A DNA stretch of 64,000 nt from Bacteroidales bacterium (lineage in GTDB: Bacteria > Bacteroidota > Bacteroidia > Bacteroidales > P3). The translations under genes were made by a program, and so were the position numbers. The notes beneath the pieces were generated by a model that saw only the letters and a list, made by a program, of their open reading frames with translations, was not told the DNA's origin and ran no database searches. This document shows positions 51,782 through 60,142 of this stretch, in pieces; the stretch's first letter is position 1; every line of letters begins with the position of its first letter. The DNA lies in the NCBI GenBank assembly GCA_028708845.1, contig JAQVXZ010000012.1:1-64000 (forward strand). The letters are read 5' to 3'.

Positions 51782-52728
51782 TGTATTCTTATTCCAAGTT
51801 GCATAAATCCTCTATCGTCTTGGTCAAGAAGAGGAATAAGGTATTTTACTTTCTTAAATATTTCAAGGTTTCCTTTATCAATACTCCAAGTTTCTCCTAT
51901 TCTTATATTATTTATATCCTCTGGAATAATATCACTTACTACCTCTCTTTTTTCTTCAAGTCCTGTTTCGTCATTTTCAATAAGAATAGTCCTTTTTAGG
52001 ATAAATAAGTCATCAACTTCTTTTGGAGCCTTAAATTTTGTTCCATCTGATTTGAAAATAGAAGCATCTTTATTCTTAGCCTTTGAAAACATTGAGTTGG
52101 TATAAGGATTTTGAACAGGGTATTTTAGTTTCTGAAGTGAGATAACGGTATCTGGAATATTAAAATTCTCTGGCTTTTCCTTAGATTGTTTTGTGAATTC
52201 TGTATTTTCTGATTCTGGGAATATCCAAAATAGTTGCAATTCGAGTGTATCTATTTTCTCATCCGTAAAACTCCTATAACGCACAAGGGTAGGGCAGTAT
52301 GCTTTTACATTCTTATCTAAGGCAAGAGTTTTATAGTCGTATCTAATAAATTCTTCAAAATAATAAGTTGAGATATATGGGTAGATAAATTTGAAAACAG
52401 AATCTTTGCTTAACTTATTGCCAAATACCTTCGCTTCAAATTCAATTACCCTCTTTATTACAGTATCTATTGAGATTTCTCTCTTTCTTACGTCGTAAAT
52501 CTTAACTCTCTTCTCTTTTACCCCATCAAGTATAATCTTAGCAAGTTCTTCCCTATAATATCCTGTAATGTGTTCATATTTCCTTGGGTTAATGCTATGA
52601 TAAATCTCCCATTCAGGATTAAATACCCCCACCTTATTATATTCGTGTTCAATGGAATAATTATATTCTTGAGCAAAGCAAGCAGAAGAAACGAATGATA
52701 AAATCAATAATGTTATAATCTTTTTCAT
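51778..52728 (-). CDS. GldN/PorN-like exported protein, paralogue 2
   Basis: A 316-residue protein with a signal peptide ending near SSACFAQ. The closing segment IRIGETWSIDKGNLEIFKKVKYLIPL recalls the WFFDK ... GIAP end of GldN/PorN, a periplasmic part of the T9SS and gliding machinery. The preceding gene (gap 4) has the same plan with LRFGDEWYFDPSTLHFIKNV. The usual partners gldK/L/M are absent from the window, so these may be GldN-related accessory proteins rather than the core component. Confidence is moderate for the family and low for the role. Confidence 0.45.
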   Translation of the reverse strand: MKKIITLLILSFVSSACFAQEYNYSIEHEYNKVGVFNPEWEIYHSINPRKYEHITGYYREELAKIILDGVKEKRVKIYDVRKREISIDTVIKRVIEFEAKVFGNKLSKDSVFKFIYPYISTYYFEEFIRYDYKTLALDKNVKAYCPTLVRYRSFTDEKIDTLELQLFWIFPESENTEFTKQSKEKPENFNIPDTVISLQKLKYPVQNPYTNSMFSKAKNKDASIFKSDGTKFKAPKEVDDLFILKRTILIENDETGLEEKREVVSDIIPEDINNIRIGETWSIDKGNLEIFKKVKYLIPLLDQDDRGFMQLGIRIQ

Positions 52729-52732
52729 TTCC

Positions 52733-53755
52733 CTACCTCCTTCTTAAATAATAAATTGGCATTAAACCCCTAAGACTTCCATCAAGACCAATAATCTGTA
52801 TCATTGGTGAAATATAATTTACATTCTTAATAAAATGAAGAGTAGAGGGATCAAAATACCACTCATCCCCAAATCTTAAATAATCCAGATTATCCGTTGT
52901 ATAGTTCCCTTTTATTATAGTATCTTTCTGAATAATGTTACCATAAATATCCTTTGTATCAATGGTAGTCATCATCTCAAATTGCTTGCGTTTAAGTATT
53001 TCTTGTTTTGTATAGCTATCTGTTGAATTTGGCTGAGCATAAACCTTAATCGAACCTTCTTCAGCCTTTTTCATATATAATTCAAAATAAGGAATAGAAT
53101 ATTCAGGTTCCAAATGACTGTCCCACCAGTGATAAGGCTTTTTATTATAGATAGGAATTGTAAAATGAATATTTCTAACAACACAAAGAGTATCCTTAAG
53201 CTGTGGTTTTTGAGTAGGATAAATCCAGCCAAGCTCAAAGCGAAAAGATTCCTTAGGAACCAATTCATCTTCAAGAAGCATAATTGAATCTCTTGTAATT
53301 ATTGGATTATAACCTACAACTCTTTTATTTATCAGCATATTTTGTTCATTATAAGTCCACTCCTCCTCAAACTTAACAGCTCTAATCTCTTCCTCCAACA
53401 AAGTTTGAAGCTTTTTATCCGTTAGAGTGTCCTTAAAAAAAGCTAAATATTCTTTTTTTAAATTCTTTGCTATGGAATCAAATTGCAAACTCTCGTGTGA
53501 AGAAGTCATAAAAAACAACCTCTTTGCCCTAACCTCTGCAATTATAGCATCAATAGACTGCCACCAAAATCTCTTATCAACAAGATAATCATAAACAATA
53601 GAATCCTTTTCGGTTGATTGCTCAATTCTTGATTTCATTATATCAACCTCATAAACAATCTTCTTTGAAAGAATCTTTTCCTGCGAAAAAGAATTAAAAG
53701 AAATCAGGATAGAAATCATCAAAACCCCTATCCTTAAGAGAGTTTTATCTTTCAT
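52733..53755 (-). CDS. GldN/PorN-like exported protein, paralogue 1
   Basis: A 340-residue exported protein (signal to SFSQ, residue 25). The middle portion is mixed helix/strand (YDYLVDKRFWWQSIDAIIAEV) and the end RFGDEWYFDPSTLHFIKNVN is the segment that suggests GldN kinship. It forms a tandem pair with the next gene 4 bases downstream, followed by an overlapping methyltransferase gene, implying one transcript. Alternative reading: an uncharacterised Bacteroidota family with a convergent ending. Confidence 0.45.
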   Translation of the reverse strand: MKDKTLLRIGVLMISILISFNSFSQEKILSKKIVYEVDIMKSRIEQSTEKDSIVYDYLVDKRFWWQSIDAIIAEVRAKRLFFMTSSHESLQFDSIAKNLKKEYLAFFKDTLTDKKLQTLLEEEIRAVKFEEEWTYNEQNMLINKRVVGYNPIITRDSIMLLEDELVPKESFRFELGWIYPTQKPQLKDTLCVVRNIHFTIPIYNKKPYHWWDSHLEPEYSIPYFELYMKKAEEGSIKVYAQPNSTDSYTKQEILKRKQFEMMTTIDTKDIYGNIIQKDTIIKGNYTTDNLDYLRFGDEWYFDPSTLHFIKNVNYISPMIQIIGLDGSLRGLMPIYYLRRR

Positions 53756-53926
53756 TTTCCAACCTTTGTATCAATTTATTCATAAACTATCTTCTATTTA
53801 TTTCCAGCAAAATTAACGATTTCTTTTTAATTGAGGATTATAAATATTAATAGTGAATAGTACATTTCTTCAAAATGGAAAAATTTATAGTTTTTTACTC
53901 TCTCAAACAAATATAATTTCAATTTA

Positions 53927-54643
53927 TTATTCCCACTTTTTAGTTAAAGTATATTTCAAATTACTTGAATCAATAGGAATATTTAAATTAATAATTGCTT
54001 TCTCTACAATTTCTGCAACAAAAGATTGATTTAAAGATTCATCATAAAAAATAATCTTATTATTTTCTTGATTCCATTTACCTTTAAGAACAGTTGCAGT
54101 ATTAATTTCTAACTCATACTGATTATTAGGAAGGATATGCAAATGTGTTAACCAATCACAGCGATACTCTCCAAGTACTAATGTATCCATAAATGTTGAA
54201 TCTGTTTTTGGTATATAATTTTTCTTCAATCCATAAACAGAATCAATCTTTTTAAAATTTTCTTCAATATCTGTTGAATAACTGAATGATTCCCTTAAAT
54301 ACTTAAGATATTTATTTTTAATAAAAGAAGGCCCTCTCTTTACATAACAACTATCTTTATGTTTTATTAATTCTAACTCAAAACCATTGATTTTATCTTT
54401 ACATATAATCTTATTTCTACTATTTATATAGCTCCCATAAGAAATATAATTAAAATGGACTAGATCAAATAATAAACAATCTAATCTAAGTATATAATTA
54501 CTATCATTTATGATAATCAATGCATAACTATTATAATTCCTAATATCAACATCTTCATGAAATTCATAAGAATATCTATTACTTTGATTAAACGCAGAGG
54601 GAGCAACTGATAATAGGATTAAAAATAAAATAACTTTTTTCAT
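53927..54643 (-). CDS. Exported beta-rich protein downstream of zincin toxin; candidate immunity
   Basis: A 238-residue protein with a signal peptide (to SAFNQ, residue 20) and no lipobox. The C-terminal ~90 residues (LGEYRCDWLTHLHILPNNQY, KGKWNQENNKIIFYDE) look like a small lipocalin-like barrel, as in the lipoprotein at 3281-4057. It begins 10 bases after the zincin-tipped toxin gene on the same strand, the usual immunity position. If the toxin acts in the periplasm, an exported inhibitor would make sense. This is positional inference only. Confidence 0.5.
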   Translation of the reverse strand: MKKVILFLILLSVAPSAFNQSNRYSYEFHEDVDIRNYNSYALIIINDSNYILRLDCLLFDLVHFNYISYGSYINSRNKIICKDKINGFELELIKHKDSCYVKRGPSFIKNKYLKYLRESFSYSTDIEENFKKIDSVYGLKKNYIPKTDSTFMDTLVLGEYRCDWLTHLHILPNNQYELEINTATVLKGKWNQENNKIIFYDESLNQSFVAEIVEKAIINLNIPIDSSNLKYTLTKKWE

Positions 54644-54653
54644 ATATCAAATA

Positions 54654-55868
54654 TTATAAACCAAATGGCAATGGATAATTAGAAGGGAAATTTAATCCTA
54701 AGTGATTCTTTGTTTTCCAAAAAGAATAACTTAATATTGGATAATTAGATAAAGTATTTATAGTATAGTCATATGCTATGCATTCAGAATAAGCTGGAAC
54801 AAATTTTCCTCCATATAAATTATGATGGTAAAAATGTATATATTCATGATTAACAACAGCTTTAAAAAGATCATTATTAGTATTATTAGCAATGCCTCTA
54901 CATATGTTTATGGTTGAATTTTTATAATCAGTAACACCAAAAACAACATACCCATCATTATTTACAAAATAAGCATTTTGATAAAGTTCATAATTATCAG
55001 GTACTTTTGTAGTGTATGTAGGCATTTTTTTGGGCCAACACAAATCATCATAAGGATTATTAATAGTATTTACTCTATCTTGTAATTGCAATGTTTCTTC
55101 CATACTTGTTGTTGTTGAATTATAATTTCTTTTATAAATTTGAGCTTTTTCTAGTTCTTCTTTGGATATTGGTGTCTTCCCATTCATAATATTATCATAT
55201 AATTGTGCTTTATGATAACTTATTCCTCCAGAAATACCCCCTATTATTGCTCCACTTGCAGCTCCTATTCCACCTGAAATTAACCCAGCGGTAAGTCCAT
55301 CTAGAAATGTTGCACCATTTGCCCATGCATTACCAGCTCCACTTACAAAACCACCTGACCCCCCAATAATCATACCATTTCCTATTGAAGAAGTCAGAGT
55401 TGTTGCCGTCCCTAATCCCAACGAAACAAGACTACCTACTCCAGCACCAATCCCACCAGATAAAGCTCCTATGCCCATTGCAGTCAAAGCATCTCCAGTT
55501 CCATTAATATTCCCAGAAAAACCTTGTATCCAGAAATTAACTATACATCCTACTGCAGCTCCTATTAAAATATCATCTATTACAAATAGTTCTCCACTTG
55601 GATCAGTATACAAAAGTGGGTTGTTTCTACAATATGAGTATCTGTTGAAGTCTTGGGTAAAGGTGTTGTTGGCTACATAAGGGTCGGGGCTTAGAAAACG
55701 GGCTATTACTGGGTCGTAGAGTCTTCCGTTCATATTTATTAGTTGGAACTTGTCCAGATGTTCGTGTCCGGTAAAGCCTCGTGTGAATTTGTAGTTTTCT
55801 ATTTGCATTGACGTTGGTGAATATTGCCAATTATTAGGATTTTTGTCGTGCGGGATTTGTACTCCCAC
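54654..55868 (-). CDS. Rhs-core polymorphic toxin fragment with zincin (HExxH) tip
   Basis: A 404-residue Rhs-associated core: [40 protein letters not shown], then [20 protein letters not shown], followed by a Gly/Ala-rich hydrophobic region (residues about 100-210) and a variable tip. In the tip, [13 protein letters not shown] supplies HExxH (His341, Glu342, His345), and Glu362 in [10 protein letters not shown] is well placed as third zinc ligand, so it is probably a metallopeptidase toxin. The gene lacks Rhs repeats, shell and signal; its 5' end falls at a GTCGTGCGGGATTTG repeat. It may need recombination into a full-length Rhs gene. A candidate immunity gene follows after 10 bases. Confidence 0.75.
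   Translation of the reverse strand: MGVQIPHDKNPNNWQYSPTSMQIENYKFTRGFTGHEHLDKFQLINMNGRLYDPVIARFLSPDPYVANNTFTQDFNRYSYCRNNPLLYTDPSGELFVIDDILIGAAVGCIVNFWIQGFSGNINGTGDALTAMGIGALSGGIGAGVGSLVSLGLGTATTLTSSIGNGMIIGGSGGFVSGAGNAWANGATFLDGLTAGLISGGIGAASGAIIGGISGGISYHKAQLYDNIMNGKTPISKEELEKAQIYKRNYNSTTTSMEETLQLQDRVNTINNPYDDLCWPKKMPTYTTKVPDNYELYQNAYFVNNDGYVVFGVTDYKNSTINICRGIANNTNNDLFKAVVNHEYIHFYHHNLYGGKFVPAYSECIAYDYTINTLSNYPILSYSFWKTKNHLGLNFPSNYPLPFGL
55845..55868. repeat. Boundary repeat GTCGTGCGGGATTTG
   Basis: This copy marks the 5' edge of the zincin-tipped Rhs fragment. Its complement supplies the first codons (VQIPHDK). Confidence 0.65.
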
Positions 55869-55988
55869 ACTTCTTTATTATTAGGATATGTTATCCGACA
55901 TTTATTCATTATTATTTCTTTTCTGCAAATATACAATTTCTTGTTTAATAGGAATATCTTATGGATTGAAAATCTATAAGATAACATA

Positions 55989-56014
55989 GTGCGGGAGTAC
56001 AAATCCCGCACGAC
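55989..56014. repeat. Boundary repeat, full inverted form
   Basis: The 26-bp stretch GTGCGGGAGTACAAATCCCG followed by CACGAC has inverted halves (GTGCGGGA ... TCCCGCAC). It stands between the zincin-toxin fragment and the immunity-gene remnant. Confidence 0.7.
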
Positions 56015-56018
56015 GGGA

Positions 56019-56064
56019 TATGCAAATTAAAAGCTCTTCAGTAAATTTGAGTTCCGTAACCATA
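56019..56064 (-). pseudogene. 5' remnant of an immunity gene (169-aa type)
   Basis: Nearly identical to the start of the gene at 1503-2012 (about 1970-2014), but the ATG has become ACG and the rest is gone, cut off beside the 55989 repeat. It lies in the same order, after the identical 123-aa gene, as in locus 1. Confidence 0.65.
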
Positions 56065-56096
56065 TTAATTATTTTGTCGTTTGGAGTATGTTTTAT

Positions 56097-56468
56097 TTAG
56101 TGTAAGAGTTTTTTATTTGAAATAATATATTTTAAAAAATCACGATACCCTTCAAGTATTTCTTTTAATCCATCTTCTCCATGATAGTTATCAGGTAAAT
56201 TAGAATACGAAGGATAGTTATTCTTTAACTTTATAAGACTATATTCTTTTGTTCTAAATAATTTTTTCTTAGAAATAATAATGTCAAACCCCGGATTATA
56301 GACTATTTTAATTGAAACACCATCACCATACCATTCTTCAAATATCAAATAATCTCCATCTCTACTACCATATTGCATTTCTCTTAAAGTATACCCATAT
56401 TTCCCAAATAAAGGCTTTAGTATCCTAAGTGCTATAATTAAGTATCTTTCAGACCAAGTTAGTTCCAT
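56097..56468 (-). CDS. Immunity-like protein, 123 aa, copy 2
   Basis: Encodes the same 123 residues as 2046-2417, and the DNA appears identical across the gene and its flanks, so exchange between the loci is recent. It follows a start-less copy of the same toxin tail by 4 bases. Traits: no signal peptide, N-terminal helix, SRDGD motif. Inferred antitoxin for the YIYDVGRNG-type tip. Confidence 0.6.
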   Translation of the reverse strand: MELTWSERYLIIALRILKPLFGKYGYTLREMQYGSRDGDYLIFEEWYGDGVSIKIVYNPGFDIIISKKKLFRTKEYSLIKLKNNYPSYSNLPDNYHGEDGLKEILEGYRDFLKYIISNKKLLH

Positions 56469-56471
56469 AAT

Positions 56472-56690
56472 TTACCTATAAATAATTAATATTTTAGTTG
56501 TCCTGATATAAGTAACTTTATAAGCTCTGCTATAATTTTGGATTGCAGGTAATTCTATCCCATTATAAAAAGGGCTATATCCATTCCTCCCAACATCATA
56601 AATATAATATTCTGCTTTAATCATCTGTTCTATCCATATTTGATTAAATTCTAATGCTTCTTGTCGTGAGGGATTTGAATCATTTCTATT
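56472..56690 (-). pseudogene. Orphan toxin-tip cassette without a start codon
   Basis: The open frame reads RQEALEFNQIWIEQMIKAEY, then YIYDVGRNGYSPFYNGIEL, ending TKILIIYR and TAA (56472). It matches the tip of the Rhs fragment at 2421-2963, but there is no Rhs part and no usable upstream ATG. It overlaps the end of the preceding immunity gene by a few bases, with a GTCGTGAGGGATTTG repeat (56663-56677) at its 5' edge. It is best read as a silent cassette. Confidence 0.7.
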
Positions 56691-57105
56691 TATTTGTTTT
56701 CTTCTTTATAAGATCATCAATCCACATTTCCCCTTTTATTACTGGCATTAAATGTTTTTGAATAAAATCAGCTTGCGTTTTTAAAGTATAATTTCTACCC
56801 TTTATTAATCCGCAATCAAAATATTTATAGTAATCACTTATATCAAACACCCAATCCTCTCTTTTGAATGCTATTATTTTTCTACGCTGTATTTGTACAG
56901 AATAACCTGACTCTCTTCCAATAATATGAACTCTCATTTTGTTTACATAATTCATATAGACTAATGAAGGGTTTTCTCTGCTTCCATAAGATATTTCATT
57001 TAAACTATAGCCATAATGAATTCGTAAAAAATCAAAATTTCTAATTATACTTATCAACTCTCTTTCTATAGGATATAATCCCTCTTCTTCTTCCAAATTA
57101 ATCAT
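56686..57105 (-). CDS. Immunity-like protein, 139 aa
   Basis: A cytoplasmic relative of the 123- and 169-aa proteins: ERELISIIRNFDFLRIHYGY, then ISYGSRENPSLVYMNY, and the C-terminal PVIKGEMWIDDLIKK shared with the 169-aa member. It starts 11 bases after the toxin fragment at 57117-57686, whose tip differs from the other copies, so it is presumably the cognate immunity protein of that tip. Function inferred from position and family resemblance within the window. Confidence 0.6.
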   Translation of the reverse strand: MINLEEEEGLYPIERELISIIRNFDFLRIHYGYSLNEISYGSRENPSLVYMNYVNKMRVHIIGRESGYSVQIQRRKIIAFKREDWVFDISDYYKYFDCGLIKGRNYTLKTQADFIQKHLMPVIKGEMWIDDLIKKKTNK

Positions 57106-57116
57106 GTCTAAAATAT

Positions 57117-57686
57117 TTATTTATACAATATTAATAGTCTAATAGTCTGAGTACGGCTGTATATCGCTTTTACATTATAAATATTACTATAGTTCATTGT
57201 ACGTCCTAATTCCATATTATAGTATTGACTATTATTTCCAACATGTCCTCTGTCATAAATTATAACATTTTGTTCCATTTGCATCTCTATCCAAACAGCA
57301 TTATCATACATTAATTCTGATGTGGTACCGACATTATTTTTTAGTAAATTAACATTTTTAGGAATTGATGGATCTGGATCATATTTGCCACTGCCTAAAT
57401 CTTCGGCAATTTTATCAACTCCCATCCAGCCTTTTGAGGGATCAGTTATCATTCCTTCTCCAATAGTAACACTATTTTTAGCTTTCCCTGTCCATGGATT
57501 TATTCCTGCTTCTTTAGCTGCTGCATAACCACCTATTCCTCCGGAAACTCCCCCCATAGCTAAACCAGATACTAATCCATTAAGACCTGTTTTTTGTGCC
57601 ATTCTCAAATCTCCTGTCATTAAATACCCTCCAACTAAACCTCCTGCATATCCTCCTGCTGCTCCACCAATCGCTCCTCCTACCAT
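57117..57686 (-). CDS. Rhs-core polymorphic toxin C-terminal fragment (locus 2)
   Basis: The first ~75 residues nearly match the fragment at 2421-2963 (Gly/Ala-rich stretch, INPWTGKA), then the sequence diverges into a different linker (GMITDPSKGWMGVDKIAEDL) and a related tip (AVWIEMQMEQNVIIYDRGHV ... MNYSNIYNVKAIYSRT). The frame is open upstream to about 57722 (NGYNITSPVVKG) and is cut by the boundary repeat at 57726. No Rhs repeats are attached. It looks like a displaced C-terminal module with its own immunity gene. Confidence 0.65.
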   Translation of the reverse strand: MVGGAIGGAAGGYAGGLVGGYLMTGDLRMAQKTGLNGLVSGLAMGGVSGGIGGYAAAKEAGINPWTGKAKNSVTIGEGMITDPSKGWMGVDKIAEDLGSGKYDPDPSIPKNVNLLKNNVGTTSELMYDNAVWIEMQMEQNVIIYDRGHVGNNSQYYNMELGRTMNYSNIYNVKAIYSRTQTIRLLILYK

Positions 57687-57725
57687 ACCTTTAACTACTG
57701 GACTCGTAATATTATATCCATTTCT

Positions 57726-57776
57726 GTCGTGCGGGATGTGTCATCCCTTTGTCGTGCGGGATGTGTCATCCCGCAC
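57726..57776. repeat. Boundary repeat, double copy
   Basis: GTCGTGCGGGATGTGTCATC occurs twice, at 57726 and 57751; the second copy has its mirrored half CCCGCAC. It ends the toxin locus on its upstream side, next to clpP. Confidence 0.7.
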
Positions 57777-57829
57777 TATATTATTATTAGGATTTTTAAT
57801 CCTATATTAGTTCAGGAATAAATCAGCTT

Positions 57830-58516
57830 TTATTTTTCATTTTTTGTTAGAATTTCATCTATCATTCCATATTCTTTTGCCTCAAGTGATGTTAGCCAAA
57901 AATCCCTATCGCCATCTTTTTCAACCTTAGCAATAGTTTGTCCAGAATGCTTTGATATAATTGCATAAAGTTCTTTTTTGGTTTTCTTTATCTCGCGAGC
58001 TGCAATTTCAATATCAGATGCTTGTCCCTCAGCACCACCAAGAGGCTGATGAATCATAACTCTTGAATGTTTAAGAGCAGAACGTTTTCCCTTAGCTCCT
58101 GCACAAAGCAAAACAGAACCCATTGAAGCTGCCAAACCTGTACAGATTGTTGCAACATCTGGATTAATATACTGCATAGTATCGTAAATCCCTAAGCCTG
58201 CATGAACATAGCCACCAGGGGAATTAATATAGATTTGAACATCTCTTGCAGCATCTACACTTGCAAGGAATAGAAGTTGAGCTTGAATTATATTAGCAAC
58301 ATCATCATCAATTTGAGTACCAAGAAAGATAATTCTCTCCATCATCAAACGAGAAAAAACGTCCATTTGAGCAACATTCAACTGTCTTTCCTCAATAATG
58401 GTTGGATTTATATAAGCATTCTTTTGAAAATGACTTGTATAACGGTTATAGGTTAAACTATTAATATTCCTATGTTTTGTAGCATATAGCTTAAACTCTT
58501 TATTAAAATCTTTCAT
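57830..58516 (-). CDS. clpP: ATP-dependent Clp protease proteolytic subunit
   Basis: A 228-residue ClpP. The catalytic triad is visible: Ser131 in [10 protein letters not shown], His156 in [10 protein letters not shown] and Asp204 in [27 protein letters not shown] is standard. The N-terminus is about 30 residues longer than in E. coli, as usual in Bacteroidota. The region just upstream of its start (58519-58578) is duplicated at 60070-60128 in front of another gene. Confidence 0.96.
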   Translation of the reverse strand: MKDFNKEFKLYATKHRNINSLTYNRYTSHFQKNAYINPTIIEERQLNVAQMDVFSRLMMERIIFLGTQIDDDVANIIQAQLLFLASVDAARDVQIYINSPGGYVHAGLGIYDTMQYINPDVATICTGLAASMGSVLLCAGAKGKRSALKHSRVMIHQPLGGAEGQASDIEIAAREIKKTKKELYAIISKHSGQTIAKVEKDGDRDFWLTSLEAKEYGMIDEILTKNEK

Positions 58517-58594
58517 ATCTAATTATTTATTTTATTAATCAACTGCGAATTTACAAATTTATATCTTATCACCCATCCCAAAGGGTTAAATTTC

Positions 58595-58939
58595 TTAATC
58601 TTTCTTCTTATACCTAACCTCTCTCACCTTATTGTCACCAAGATGAAAGACTGCCTCCTTAAATTTCTTTTTCAAATACTTAGAAGGCTTGAAAATAGGA
58701 TAATATCTCTTAATTGTTTGGCTTGTAACGTCCTCTGGATTGTCGCAGGCAATTGCATTTATGGAAGGAGTTAGCGAACCCAGAGGTAAAAAATCAACTT
58801 TATGCTCTTCCAGAAGAAAAATTTCGGCAACATCAAGCATTTGATAGAAAACATTTATCAAATCTCCTTTTGTCATACCCGAATTTTTCTCCACAATCTC
58901 AGCAATCTTATCCATTTTGATAACTTTCTCCCTTTTCAA
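58595..58939 (-). CDS. HU-like DNA-binding protein, start altered
   Basis: Resembles the Bacteroidota HU-related family (DNA-bending proteins with a basic tail). The last ~55 residues are nearly identical to the paralogue at 60143-60562 (QTIKRYYPIFKPSKYLKKKF ... REVRYKKKD). The paralogue starts MAIRFFRFKRK; here an equivalent N-terminus (IRLVRYYRKRRKVNINGQ) is open in frame up to about 59020 but has no ATG. The boundary given uses a TTG; an ATG at 58915 is the first standard start. Either a rare start codon is used or the start has been lost. Confidence 0.6.
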   Translation of the reverse strand: MKREKVIKMDKIAEIVEKNSGMTKGDLINVFYQMLDVAEIFLLEEHKVDFLPLGSLTPSINAIACDNPEDVTSQTIKRYYPIFKPSKYLKKKFKEAVFHLGDNKVREVRYKKKD

Positions 58940-59242
58940 ATCAGCAAAAATTTTGTAAACACTCTGTCCGTTAATGTTTACCTTTCTTCTTTTTCTGTAA
59001 TATCTTACTAGCCTAATATAATTGATTTAAGATTATACGAAGCAATATTTATATAAGTTGGAGCAAAGATAATAATTTGGAGTGATTTAATAAAGAAATT
59101 ATGAGATATAAAAAAGAAATTATGGACTAAGATAAAGAAATATTGGTATGAAAATCGGATTTTTATACCTCAATGATAATGTCTGAGTCCAAAATATTAT
59201 TATCTAAATTCTGTAAAAGCTTATTATTCCTTTCTAAAACAT
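58940..59242. other. Intergenic with 21-bp-period AAAGAAAT units
   Basis: 58940-59020 encodes the probable missing N-terminus of the HU-like protein. At 59092-59145, AAAGAAAT units have the marker G at 59095, 59116 and 59137, exactly 21 bp apart. No other gene is seen. Confidence 0.55.
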
Positions 59243-59280
59243 TAAAGCCCTTAAAGACTTTAATATCTTTAAGGGCTTTA
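59243..59280 (-). terminator. Intrinsic terminator
   Basis: A long stem AAAGCCCTTAAAGA/TCTTTAAGGGCTTT downstream of the outer-membrane protein gene. Confidence 0.82.
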
Positions 59281-59297
59281 AGGACTCTCCAATTATT

Positions 59298-60044
59298 TTA
59301 TAAGAATATGTTAAATCCAAGTTCTAACATTGTTACTCTAAAATGGTTTCCATATTTTGCAAAACCTAAAATATCTTTATCGGAATAATAATAGTTTTTA
59401 TTTGGTGAAAAACGATAGGTTAGAAGAATTTGATAGTTATGCTTTGCTTCAATTTCAATTCCTGTTCGGATTAAAAAGTTATAGGAAAAGGAATTATCTT
59501 TATTTAGGCTAACATTTCTATATGCTGAGTAGTAATTAATATTATTTAATGTAAATGCAATTCCATCTCCTTCAATAATATTTTTGCTCTTTTCAAAATA
59601 ATAGGTTCCCCCAACTCCCAAAGAAGTTAGGAGTTTGACATTATCGTGAAGTTTTATTCTGAAGTTGGCTAAAACAGGTAAGGAAAGTTCGGATGTGGAA
59701 AAGGGAAGAGTTGAATATGTGTTGATGGAAGGGTATCCAAAAACAATATCATTATATGTTAGTCTTTGATTAATGTAAGTTGGTTCAAAGGAAAAGGAAA
59801 TGGTTTTATTGAGTTTAAAATCATATTTCAATGAAACATTCCAAGCAAAGGCATTTGTCAGACTATACATTCCACTTAAATTGATATTGGGTGTGGAGTA
59901 GTTTTGAATAATTGGGAAGGTGCTTGCTCCAACTCCAATTCCAAAATTATGCCTCTTAAATTCCTTTTGCTCGTTTTGAGCAATTAGATTTGTACTTAAA
60001 CCAATGATGCTTAAAATAAAGATAATGTTTGTTAGTTTTTTCAT
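59298..60044 (-). CDS. Outer-membrane beta-barrel protein (PorT/OMP_b-brl-like)
   Basis: A 248-residue exported protein (signal to NLIAQ, residue 22) with about eight amphipathic strands, e.g. RHNFGIGVGASTF, NVSLKYDFKLNKTISFSFEP and NYQILLTYRFSP, and a terminal strand MLELGFNIFL. This is the general pattern of the Bacteroidota outer-membrane beta-barrel family to which PorT belongs; a PorT role itself is not supported. Its upstream region is a duplicate of the sequence upstream of clpP. Confidence 0.7.
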   Translation of the reverse strand: MKKLTNIIFILSIIGLSTNLIAQNEQKEFKRHNFGIGVGASTFPIIQNYSTPNINLSGMYSLTNAFAWNVSLKYDFKLNKTISFSFEPTYINQRLTYNDIVFGYPSINTYSTLPFSTSELSLPVLANFRIKLHDNVKLLTSLGVGGTYYFEKSKNIIEGDGIAFTLNNINYYSAYRNVSLNKDNSFSYNFLIRTGIEIEAKHNYQILLTYRFSPNKNYYYSDKDILGFAKYGNHFRVTMLELGFNIFL

Positions 60045-60142
60045 TGCGGTATATTTTATAATGTGTAATTTAGTTTTATTTTATTAATCAACTGCGAATT
60101 TACAAATTTATATCTTATCACCCATCCCAGGAAGCAAATTTC

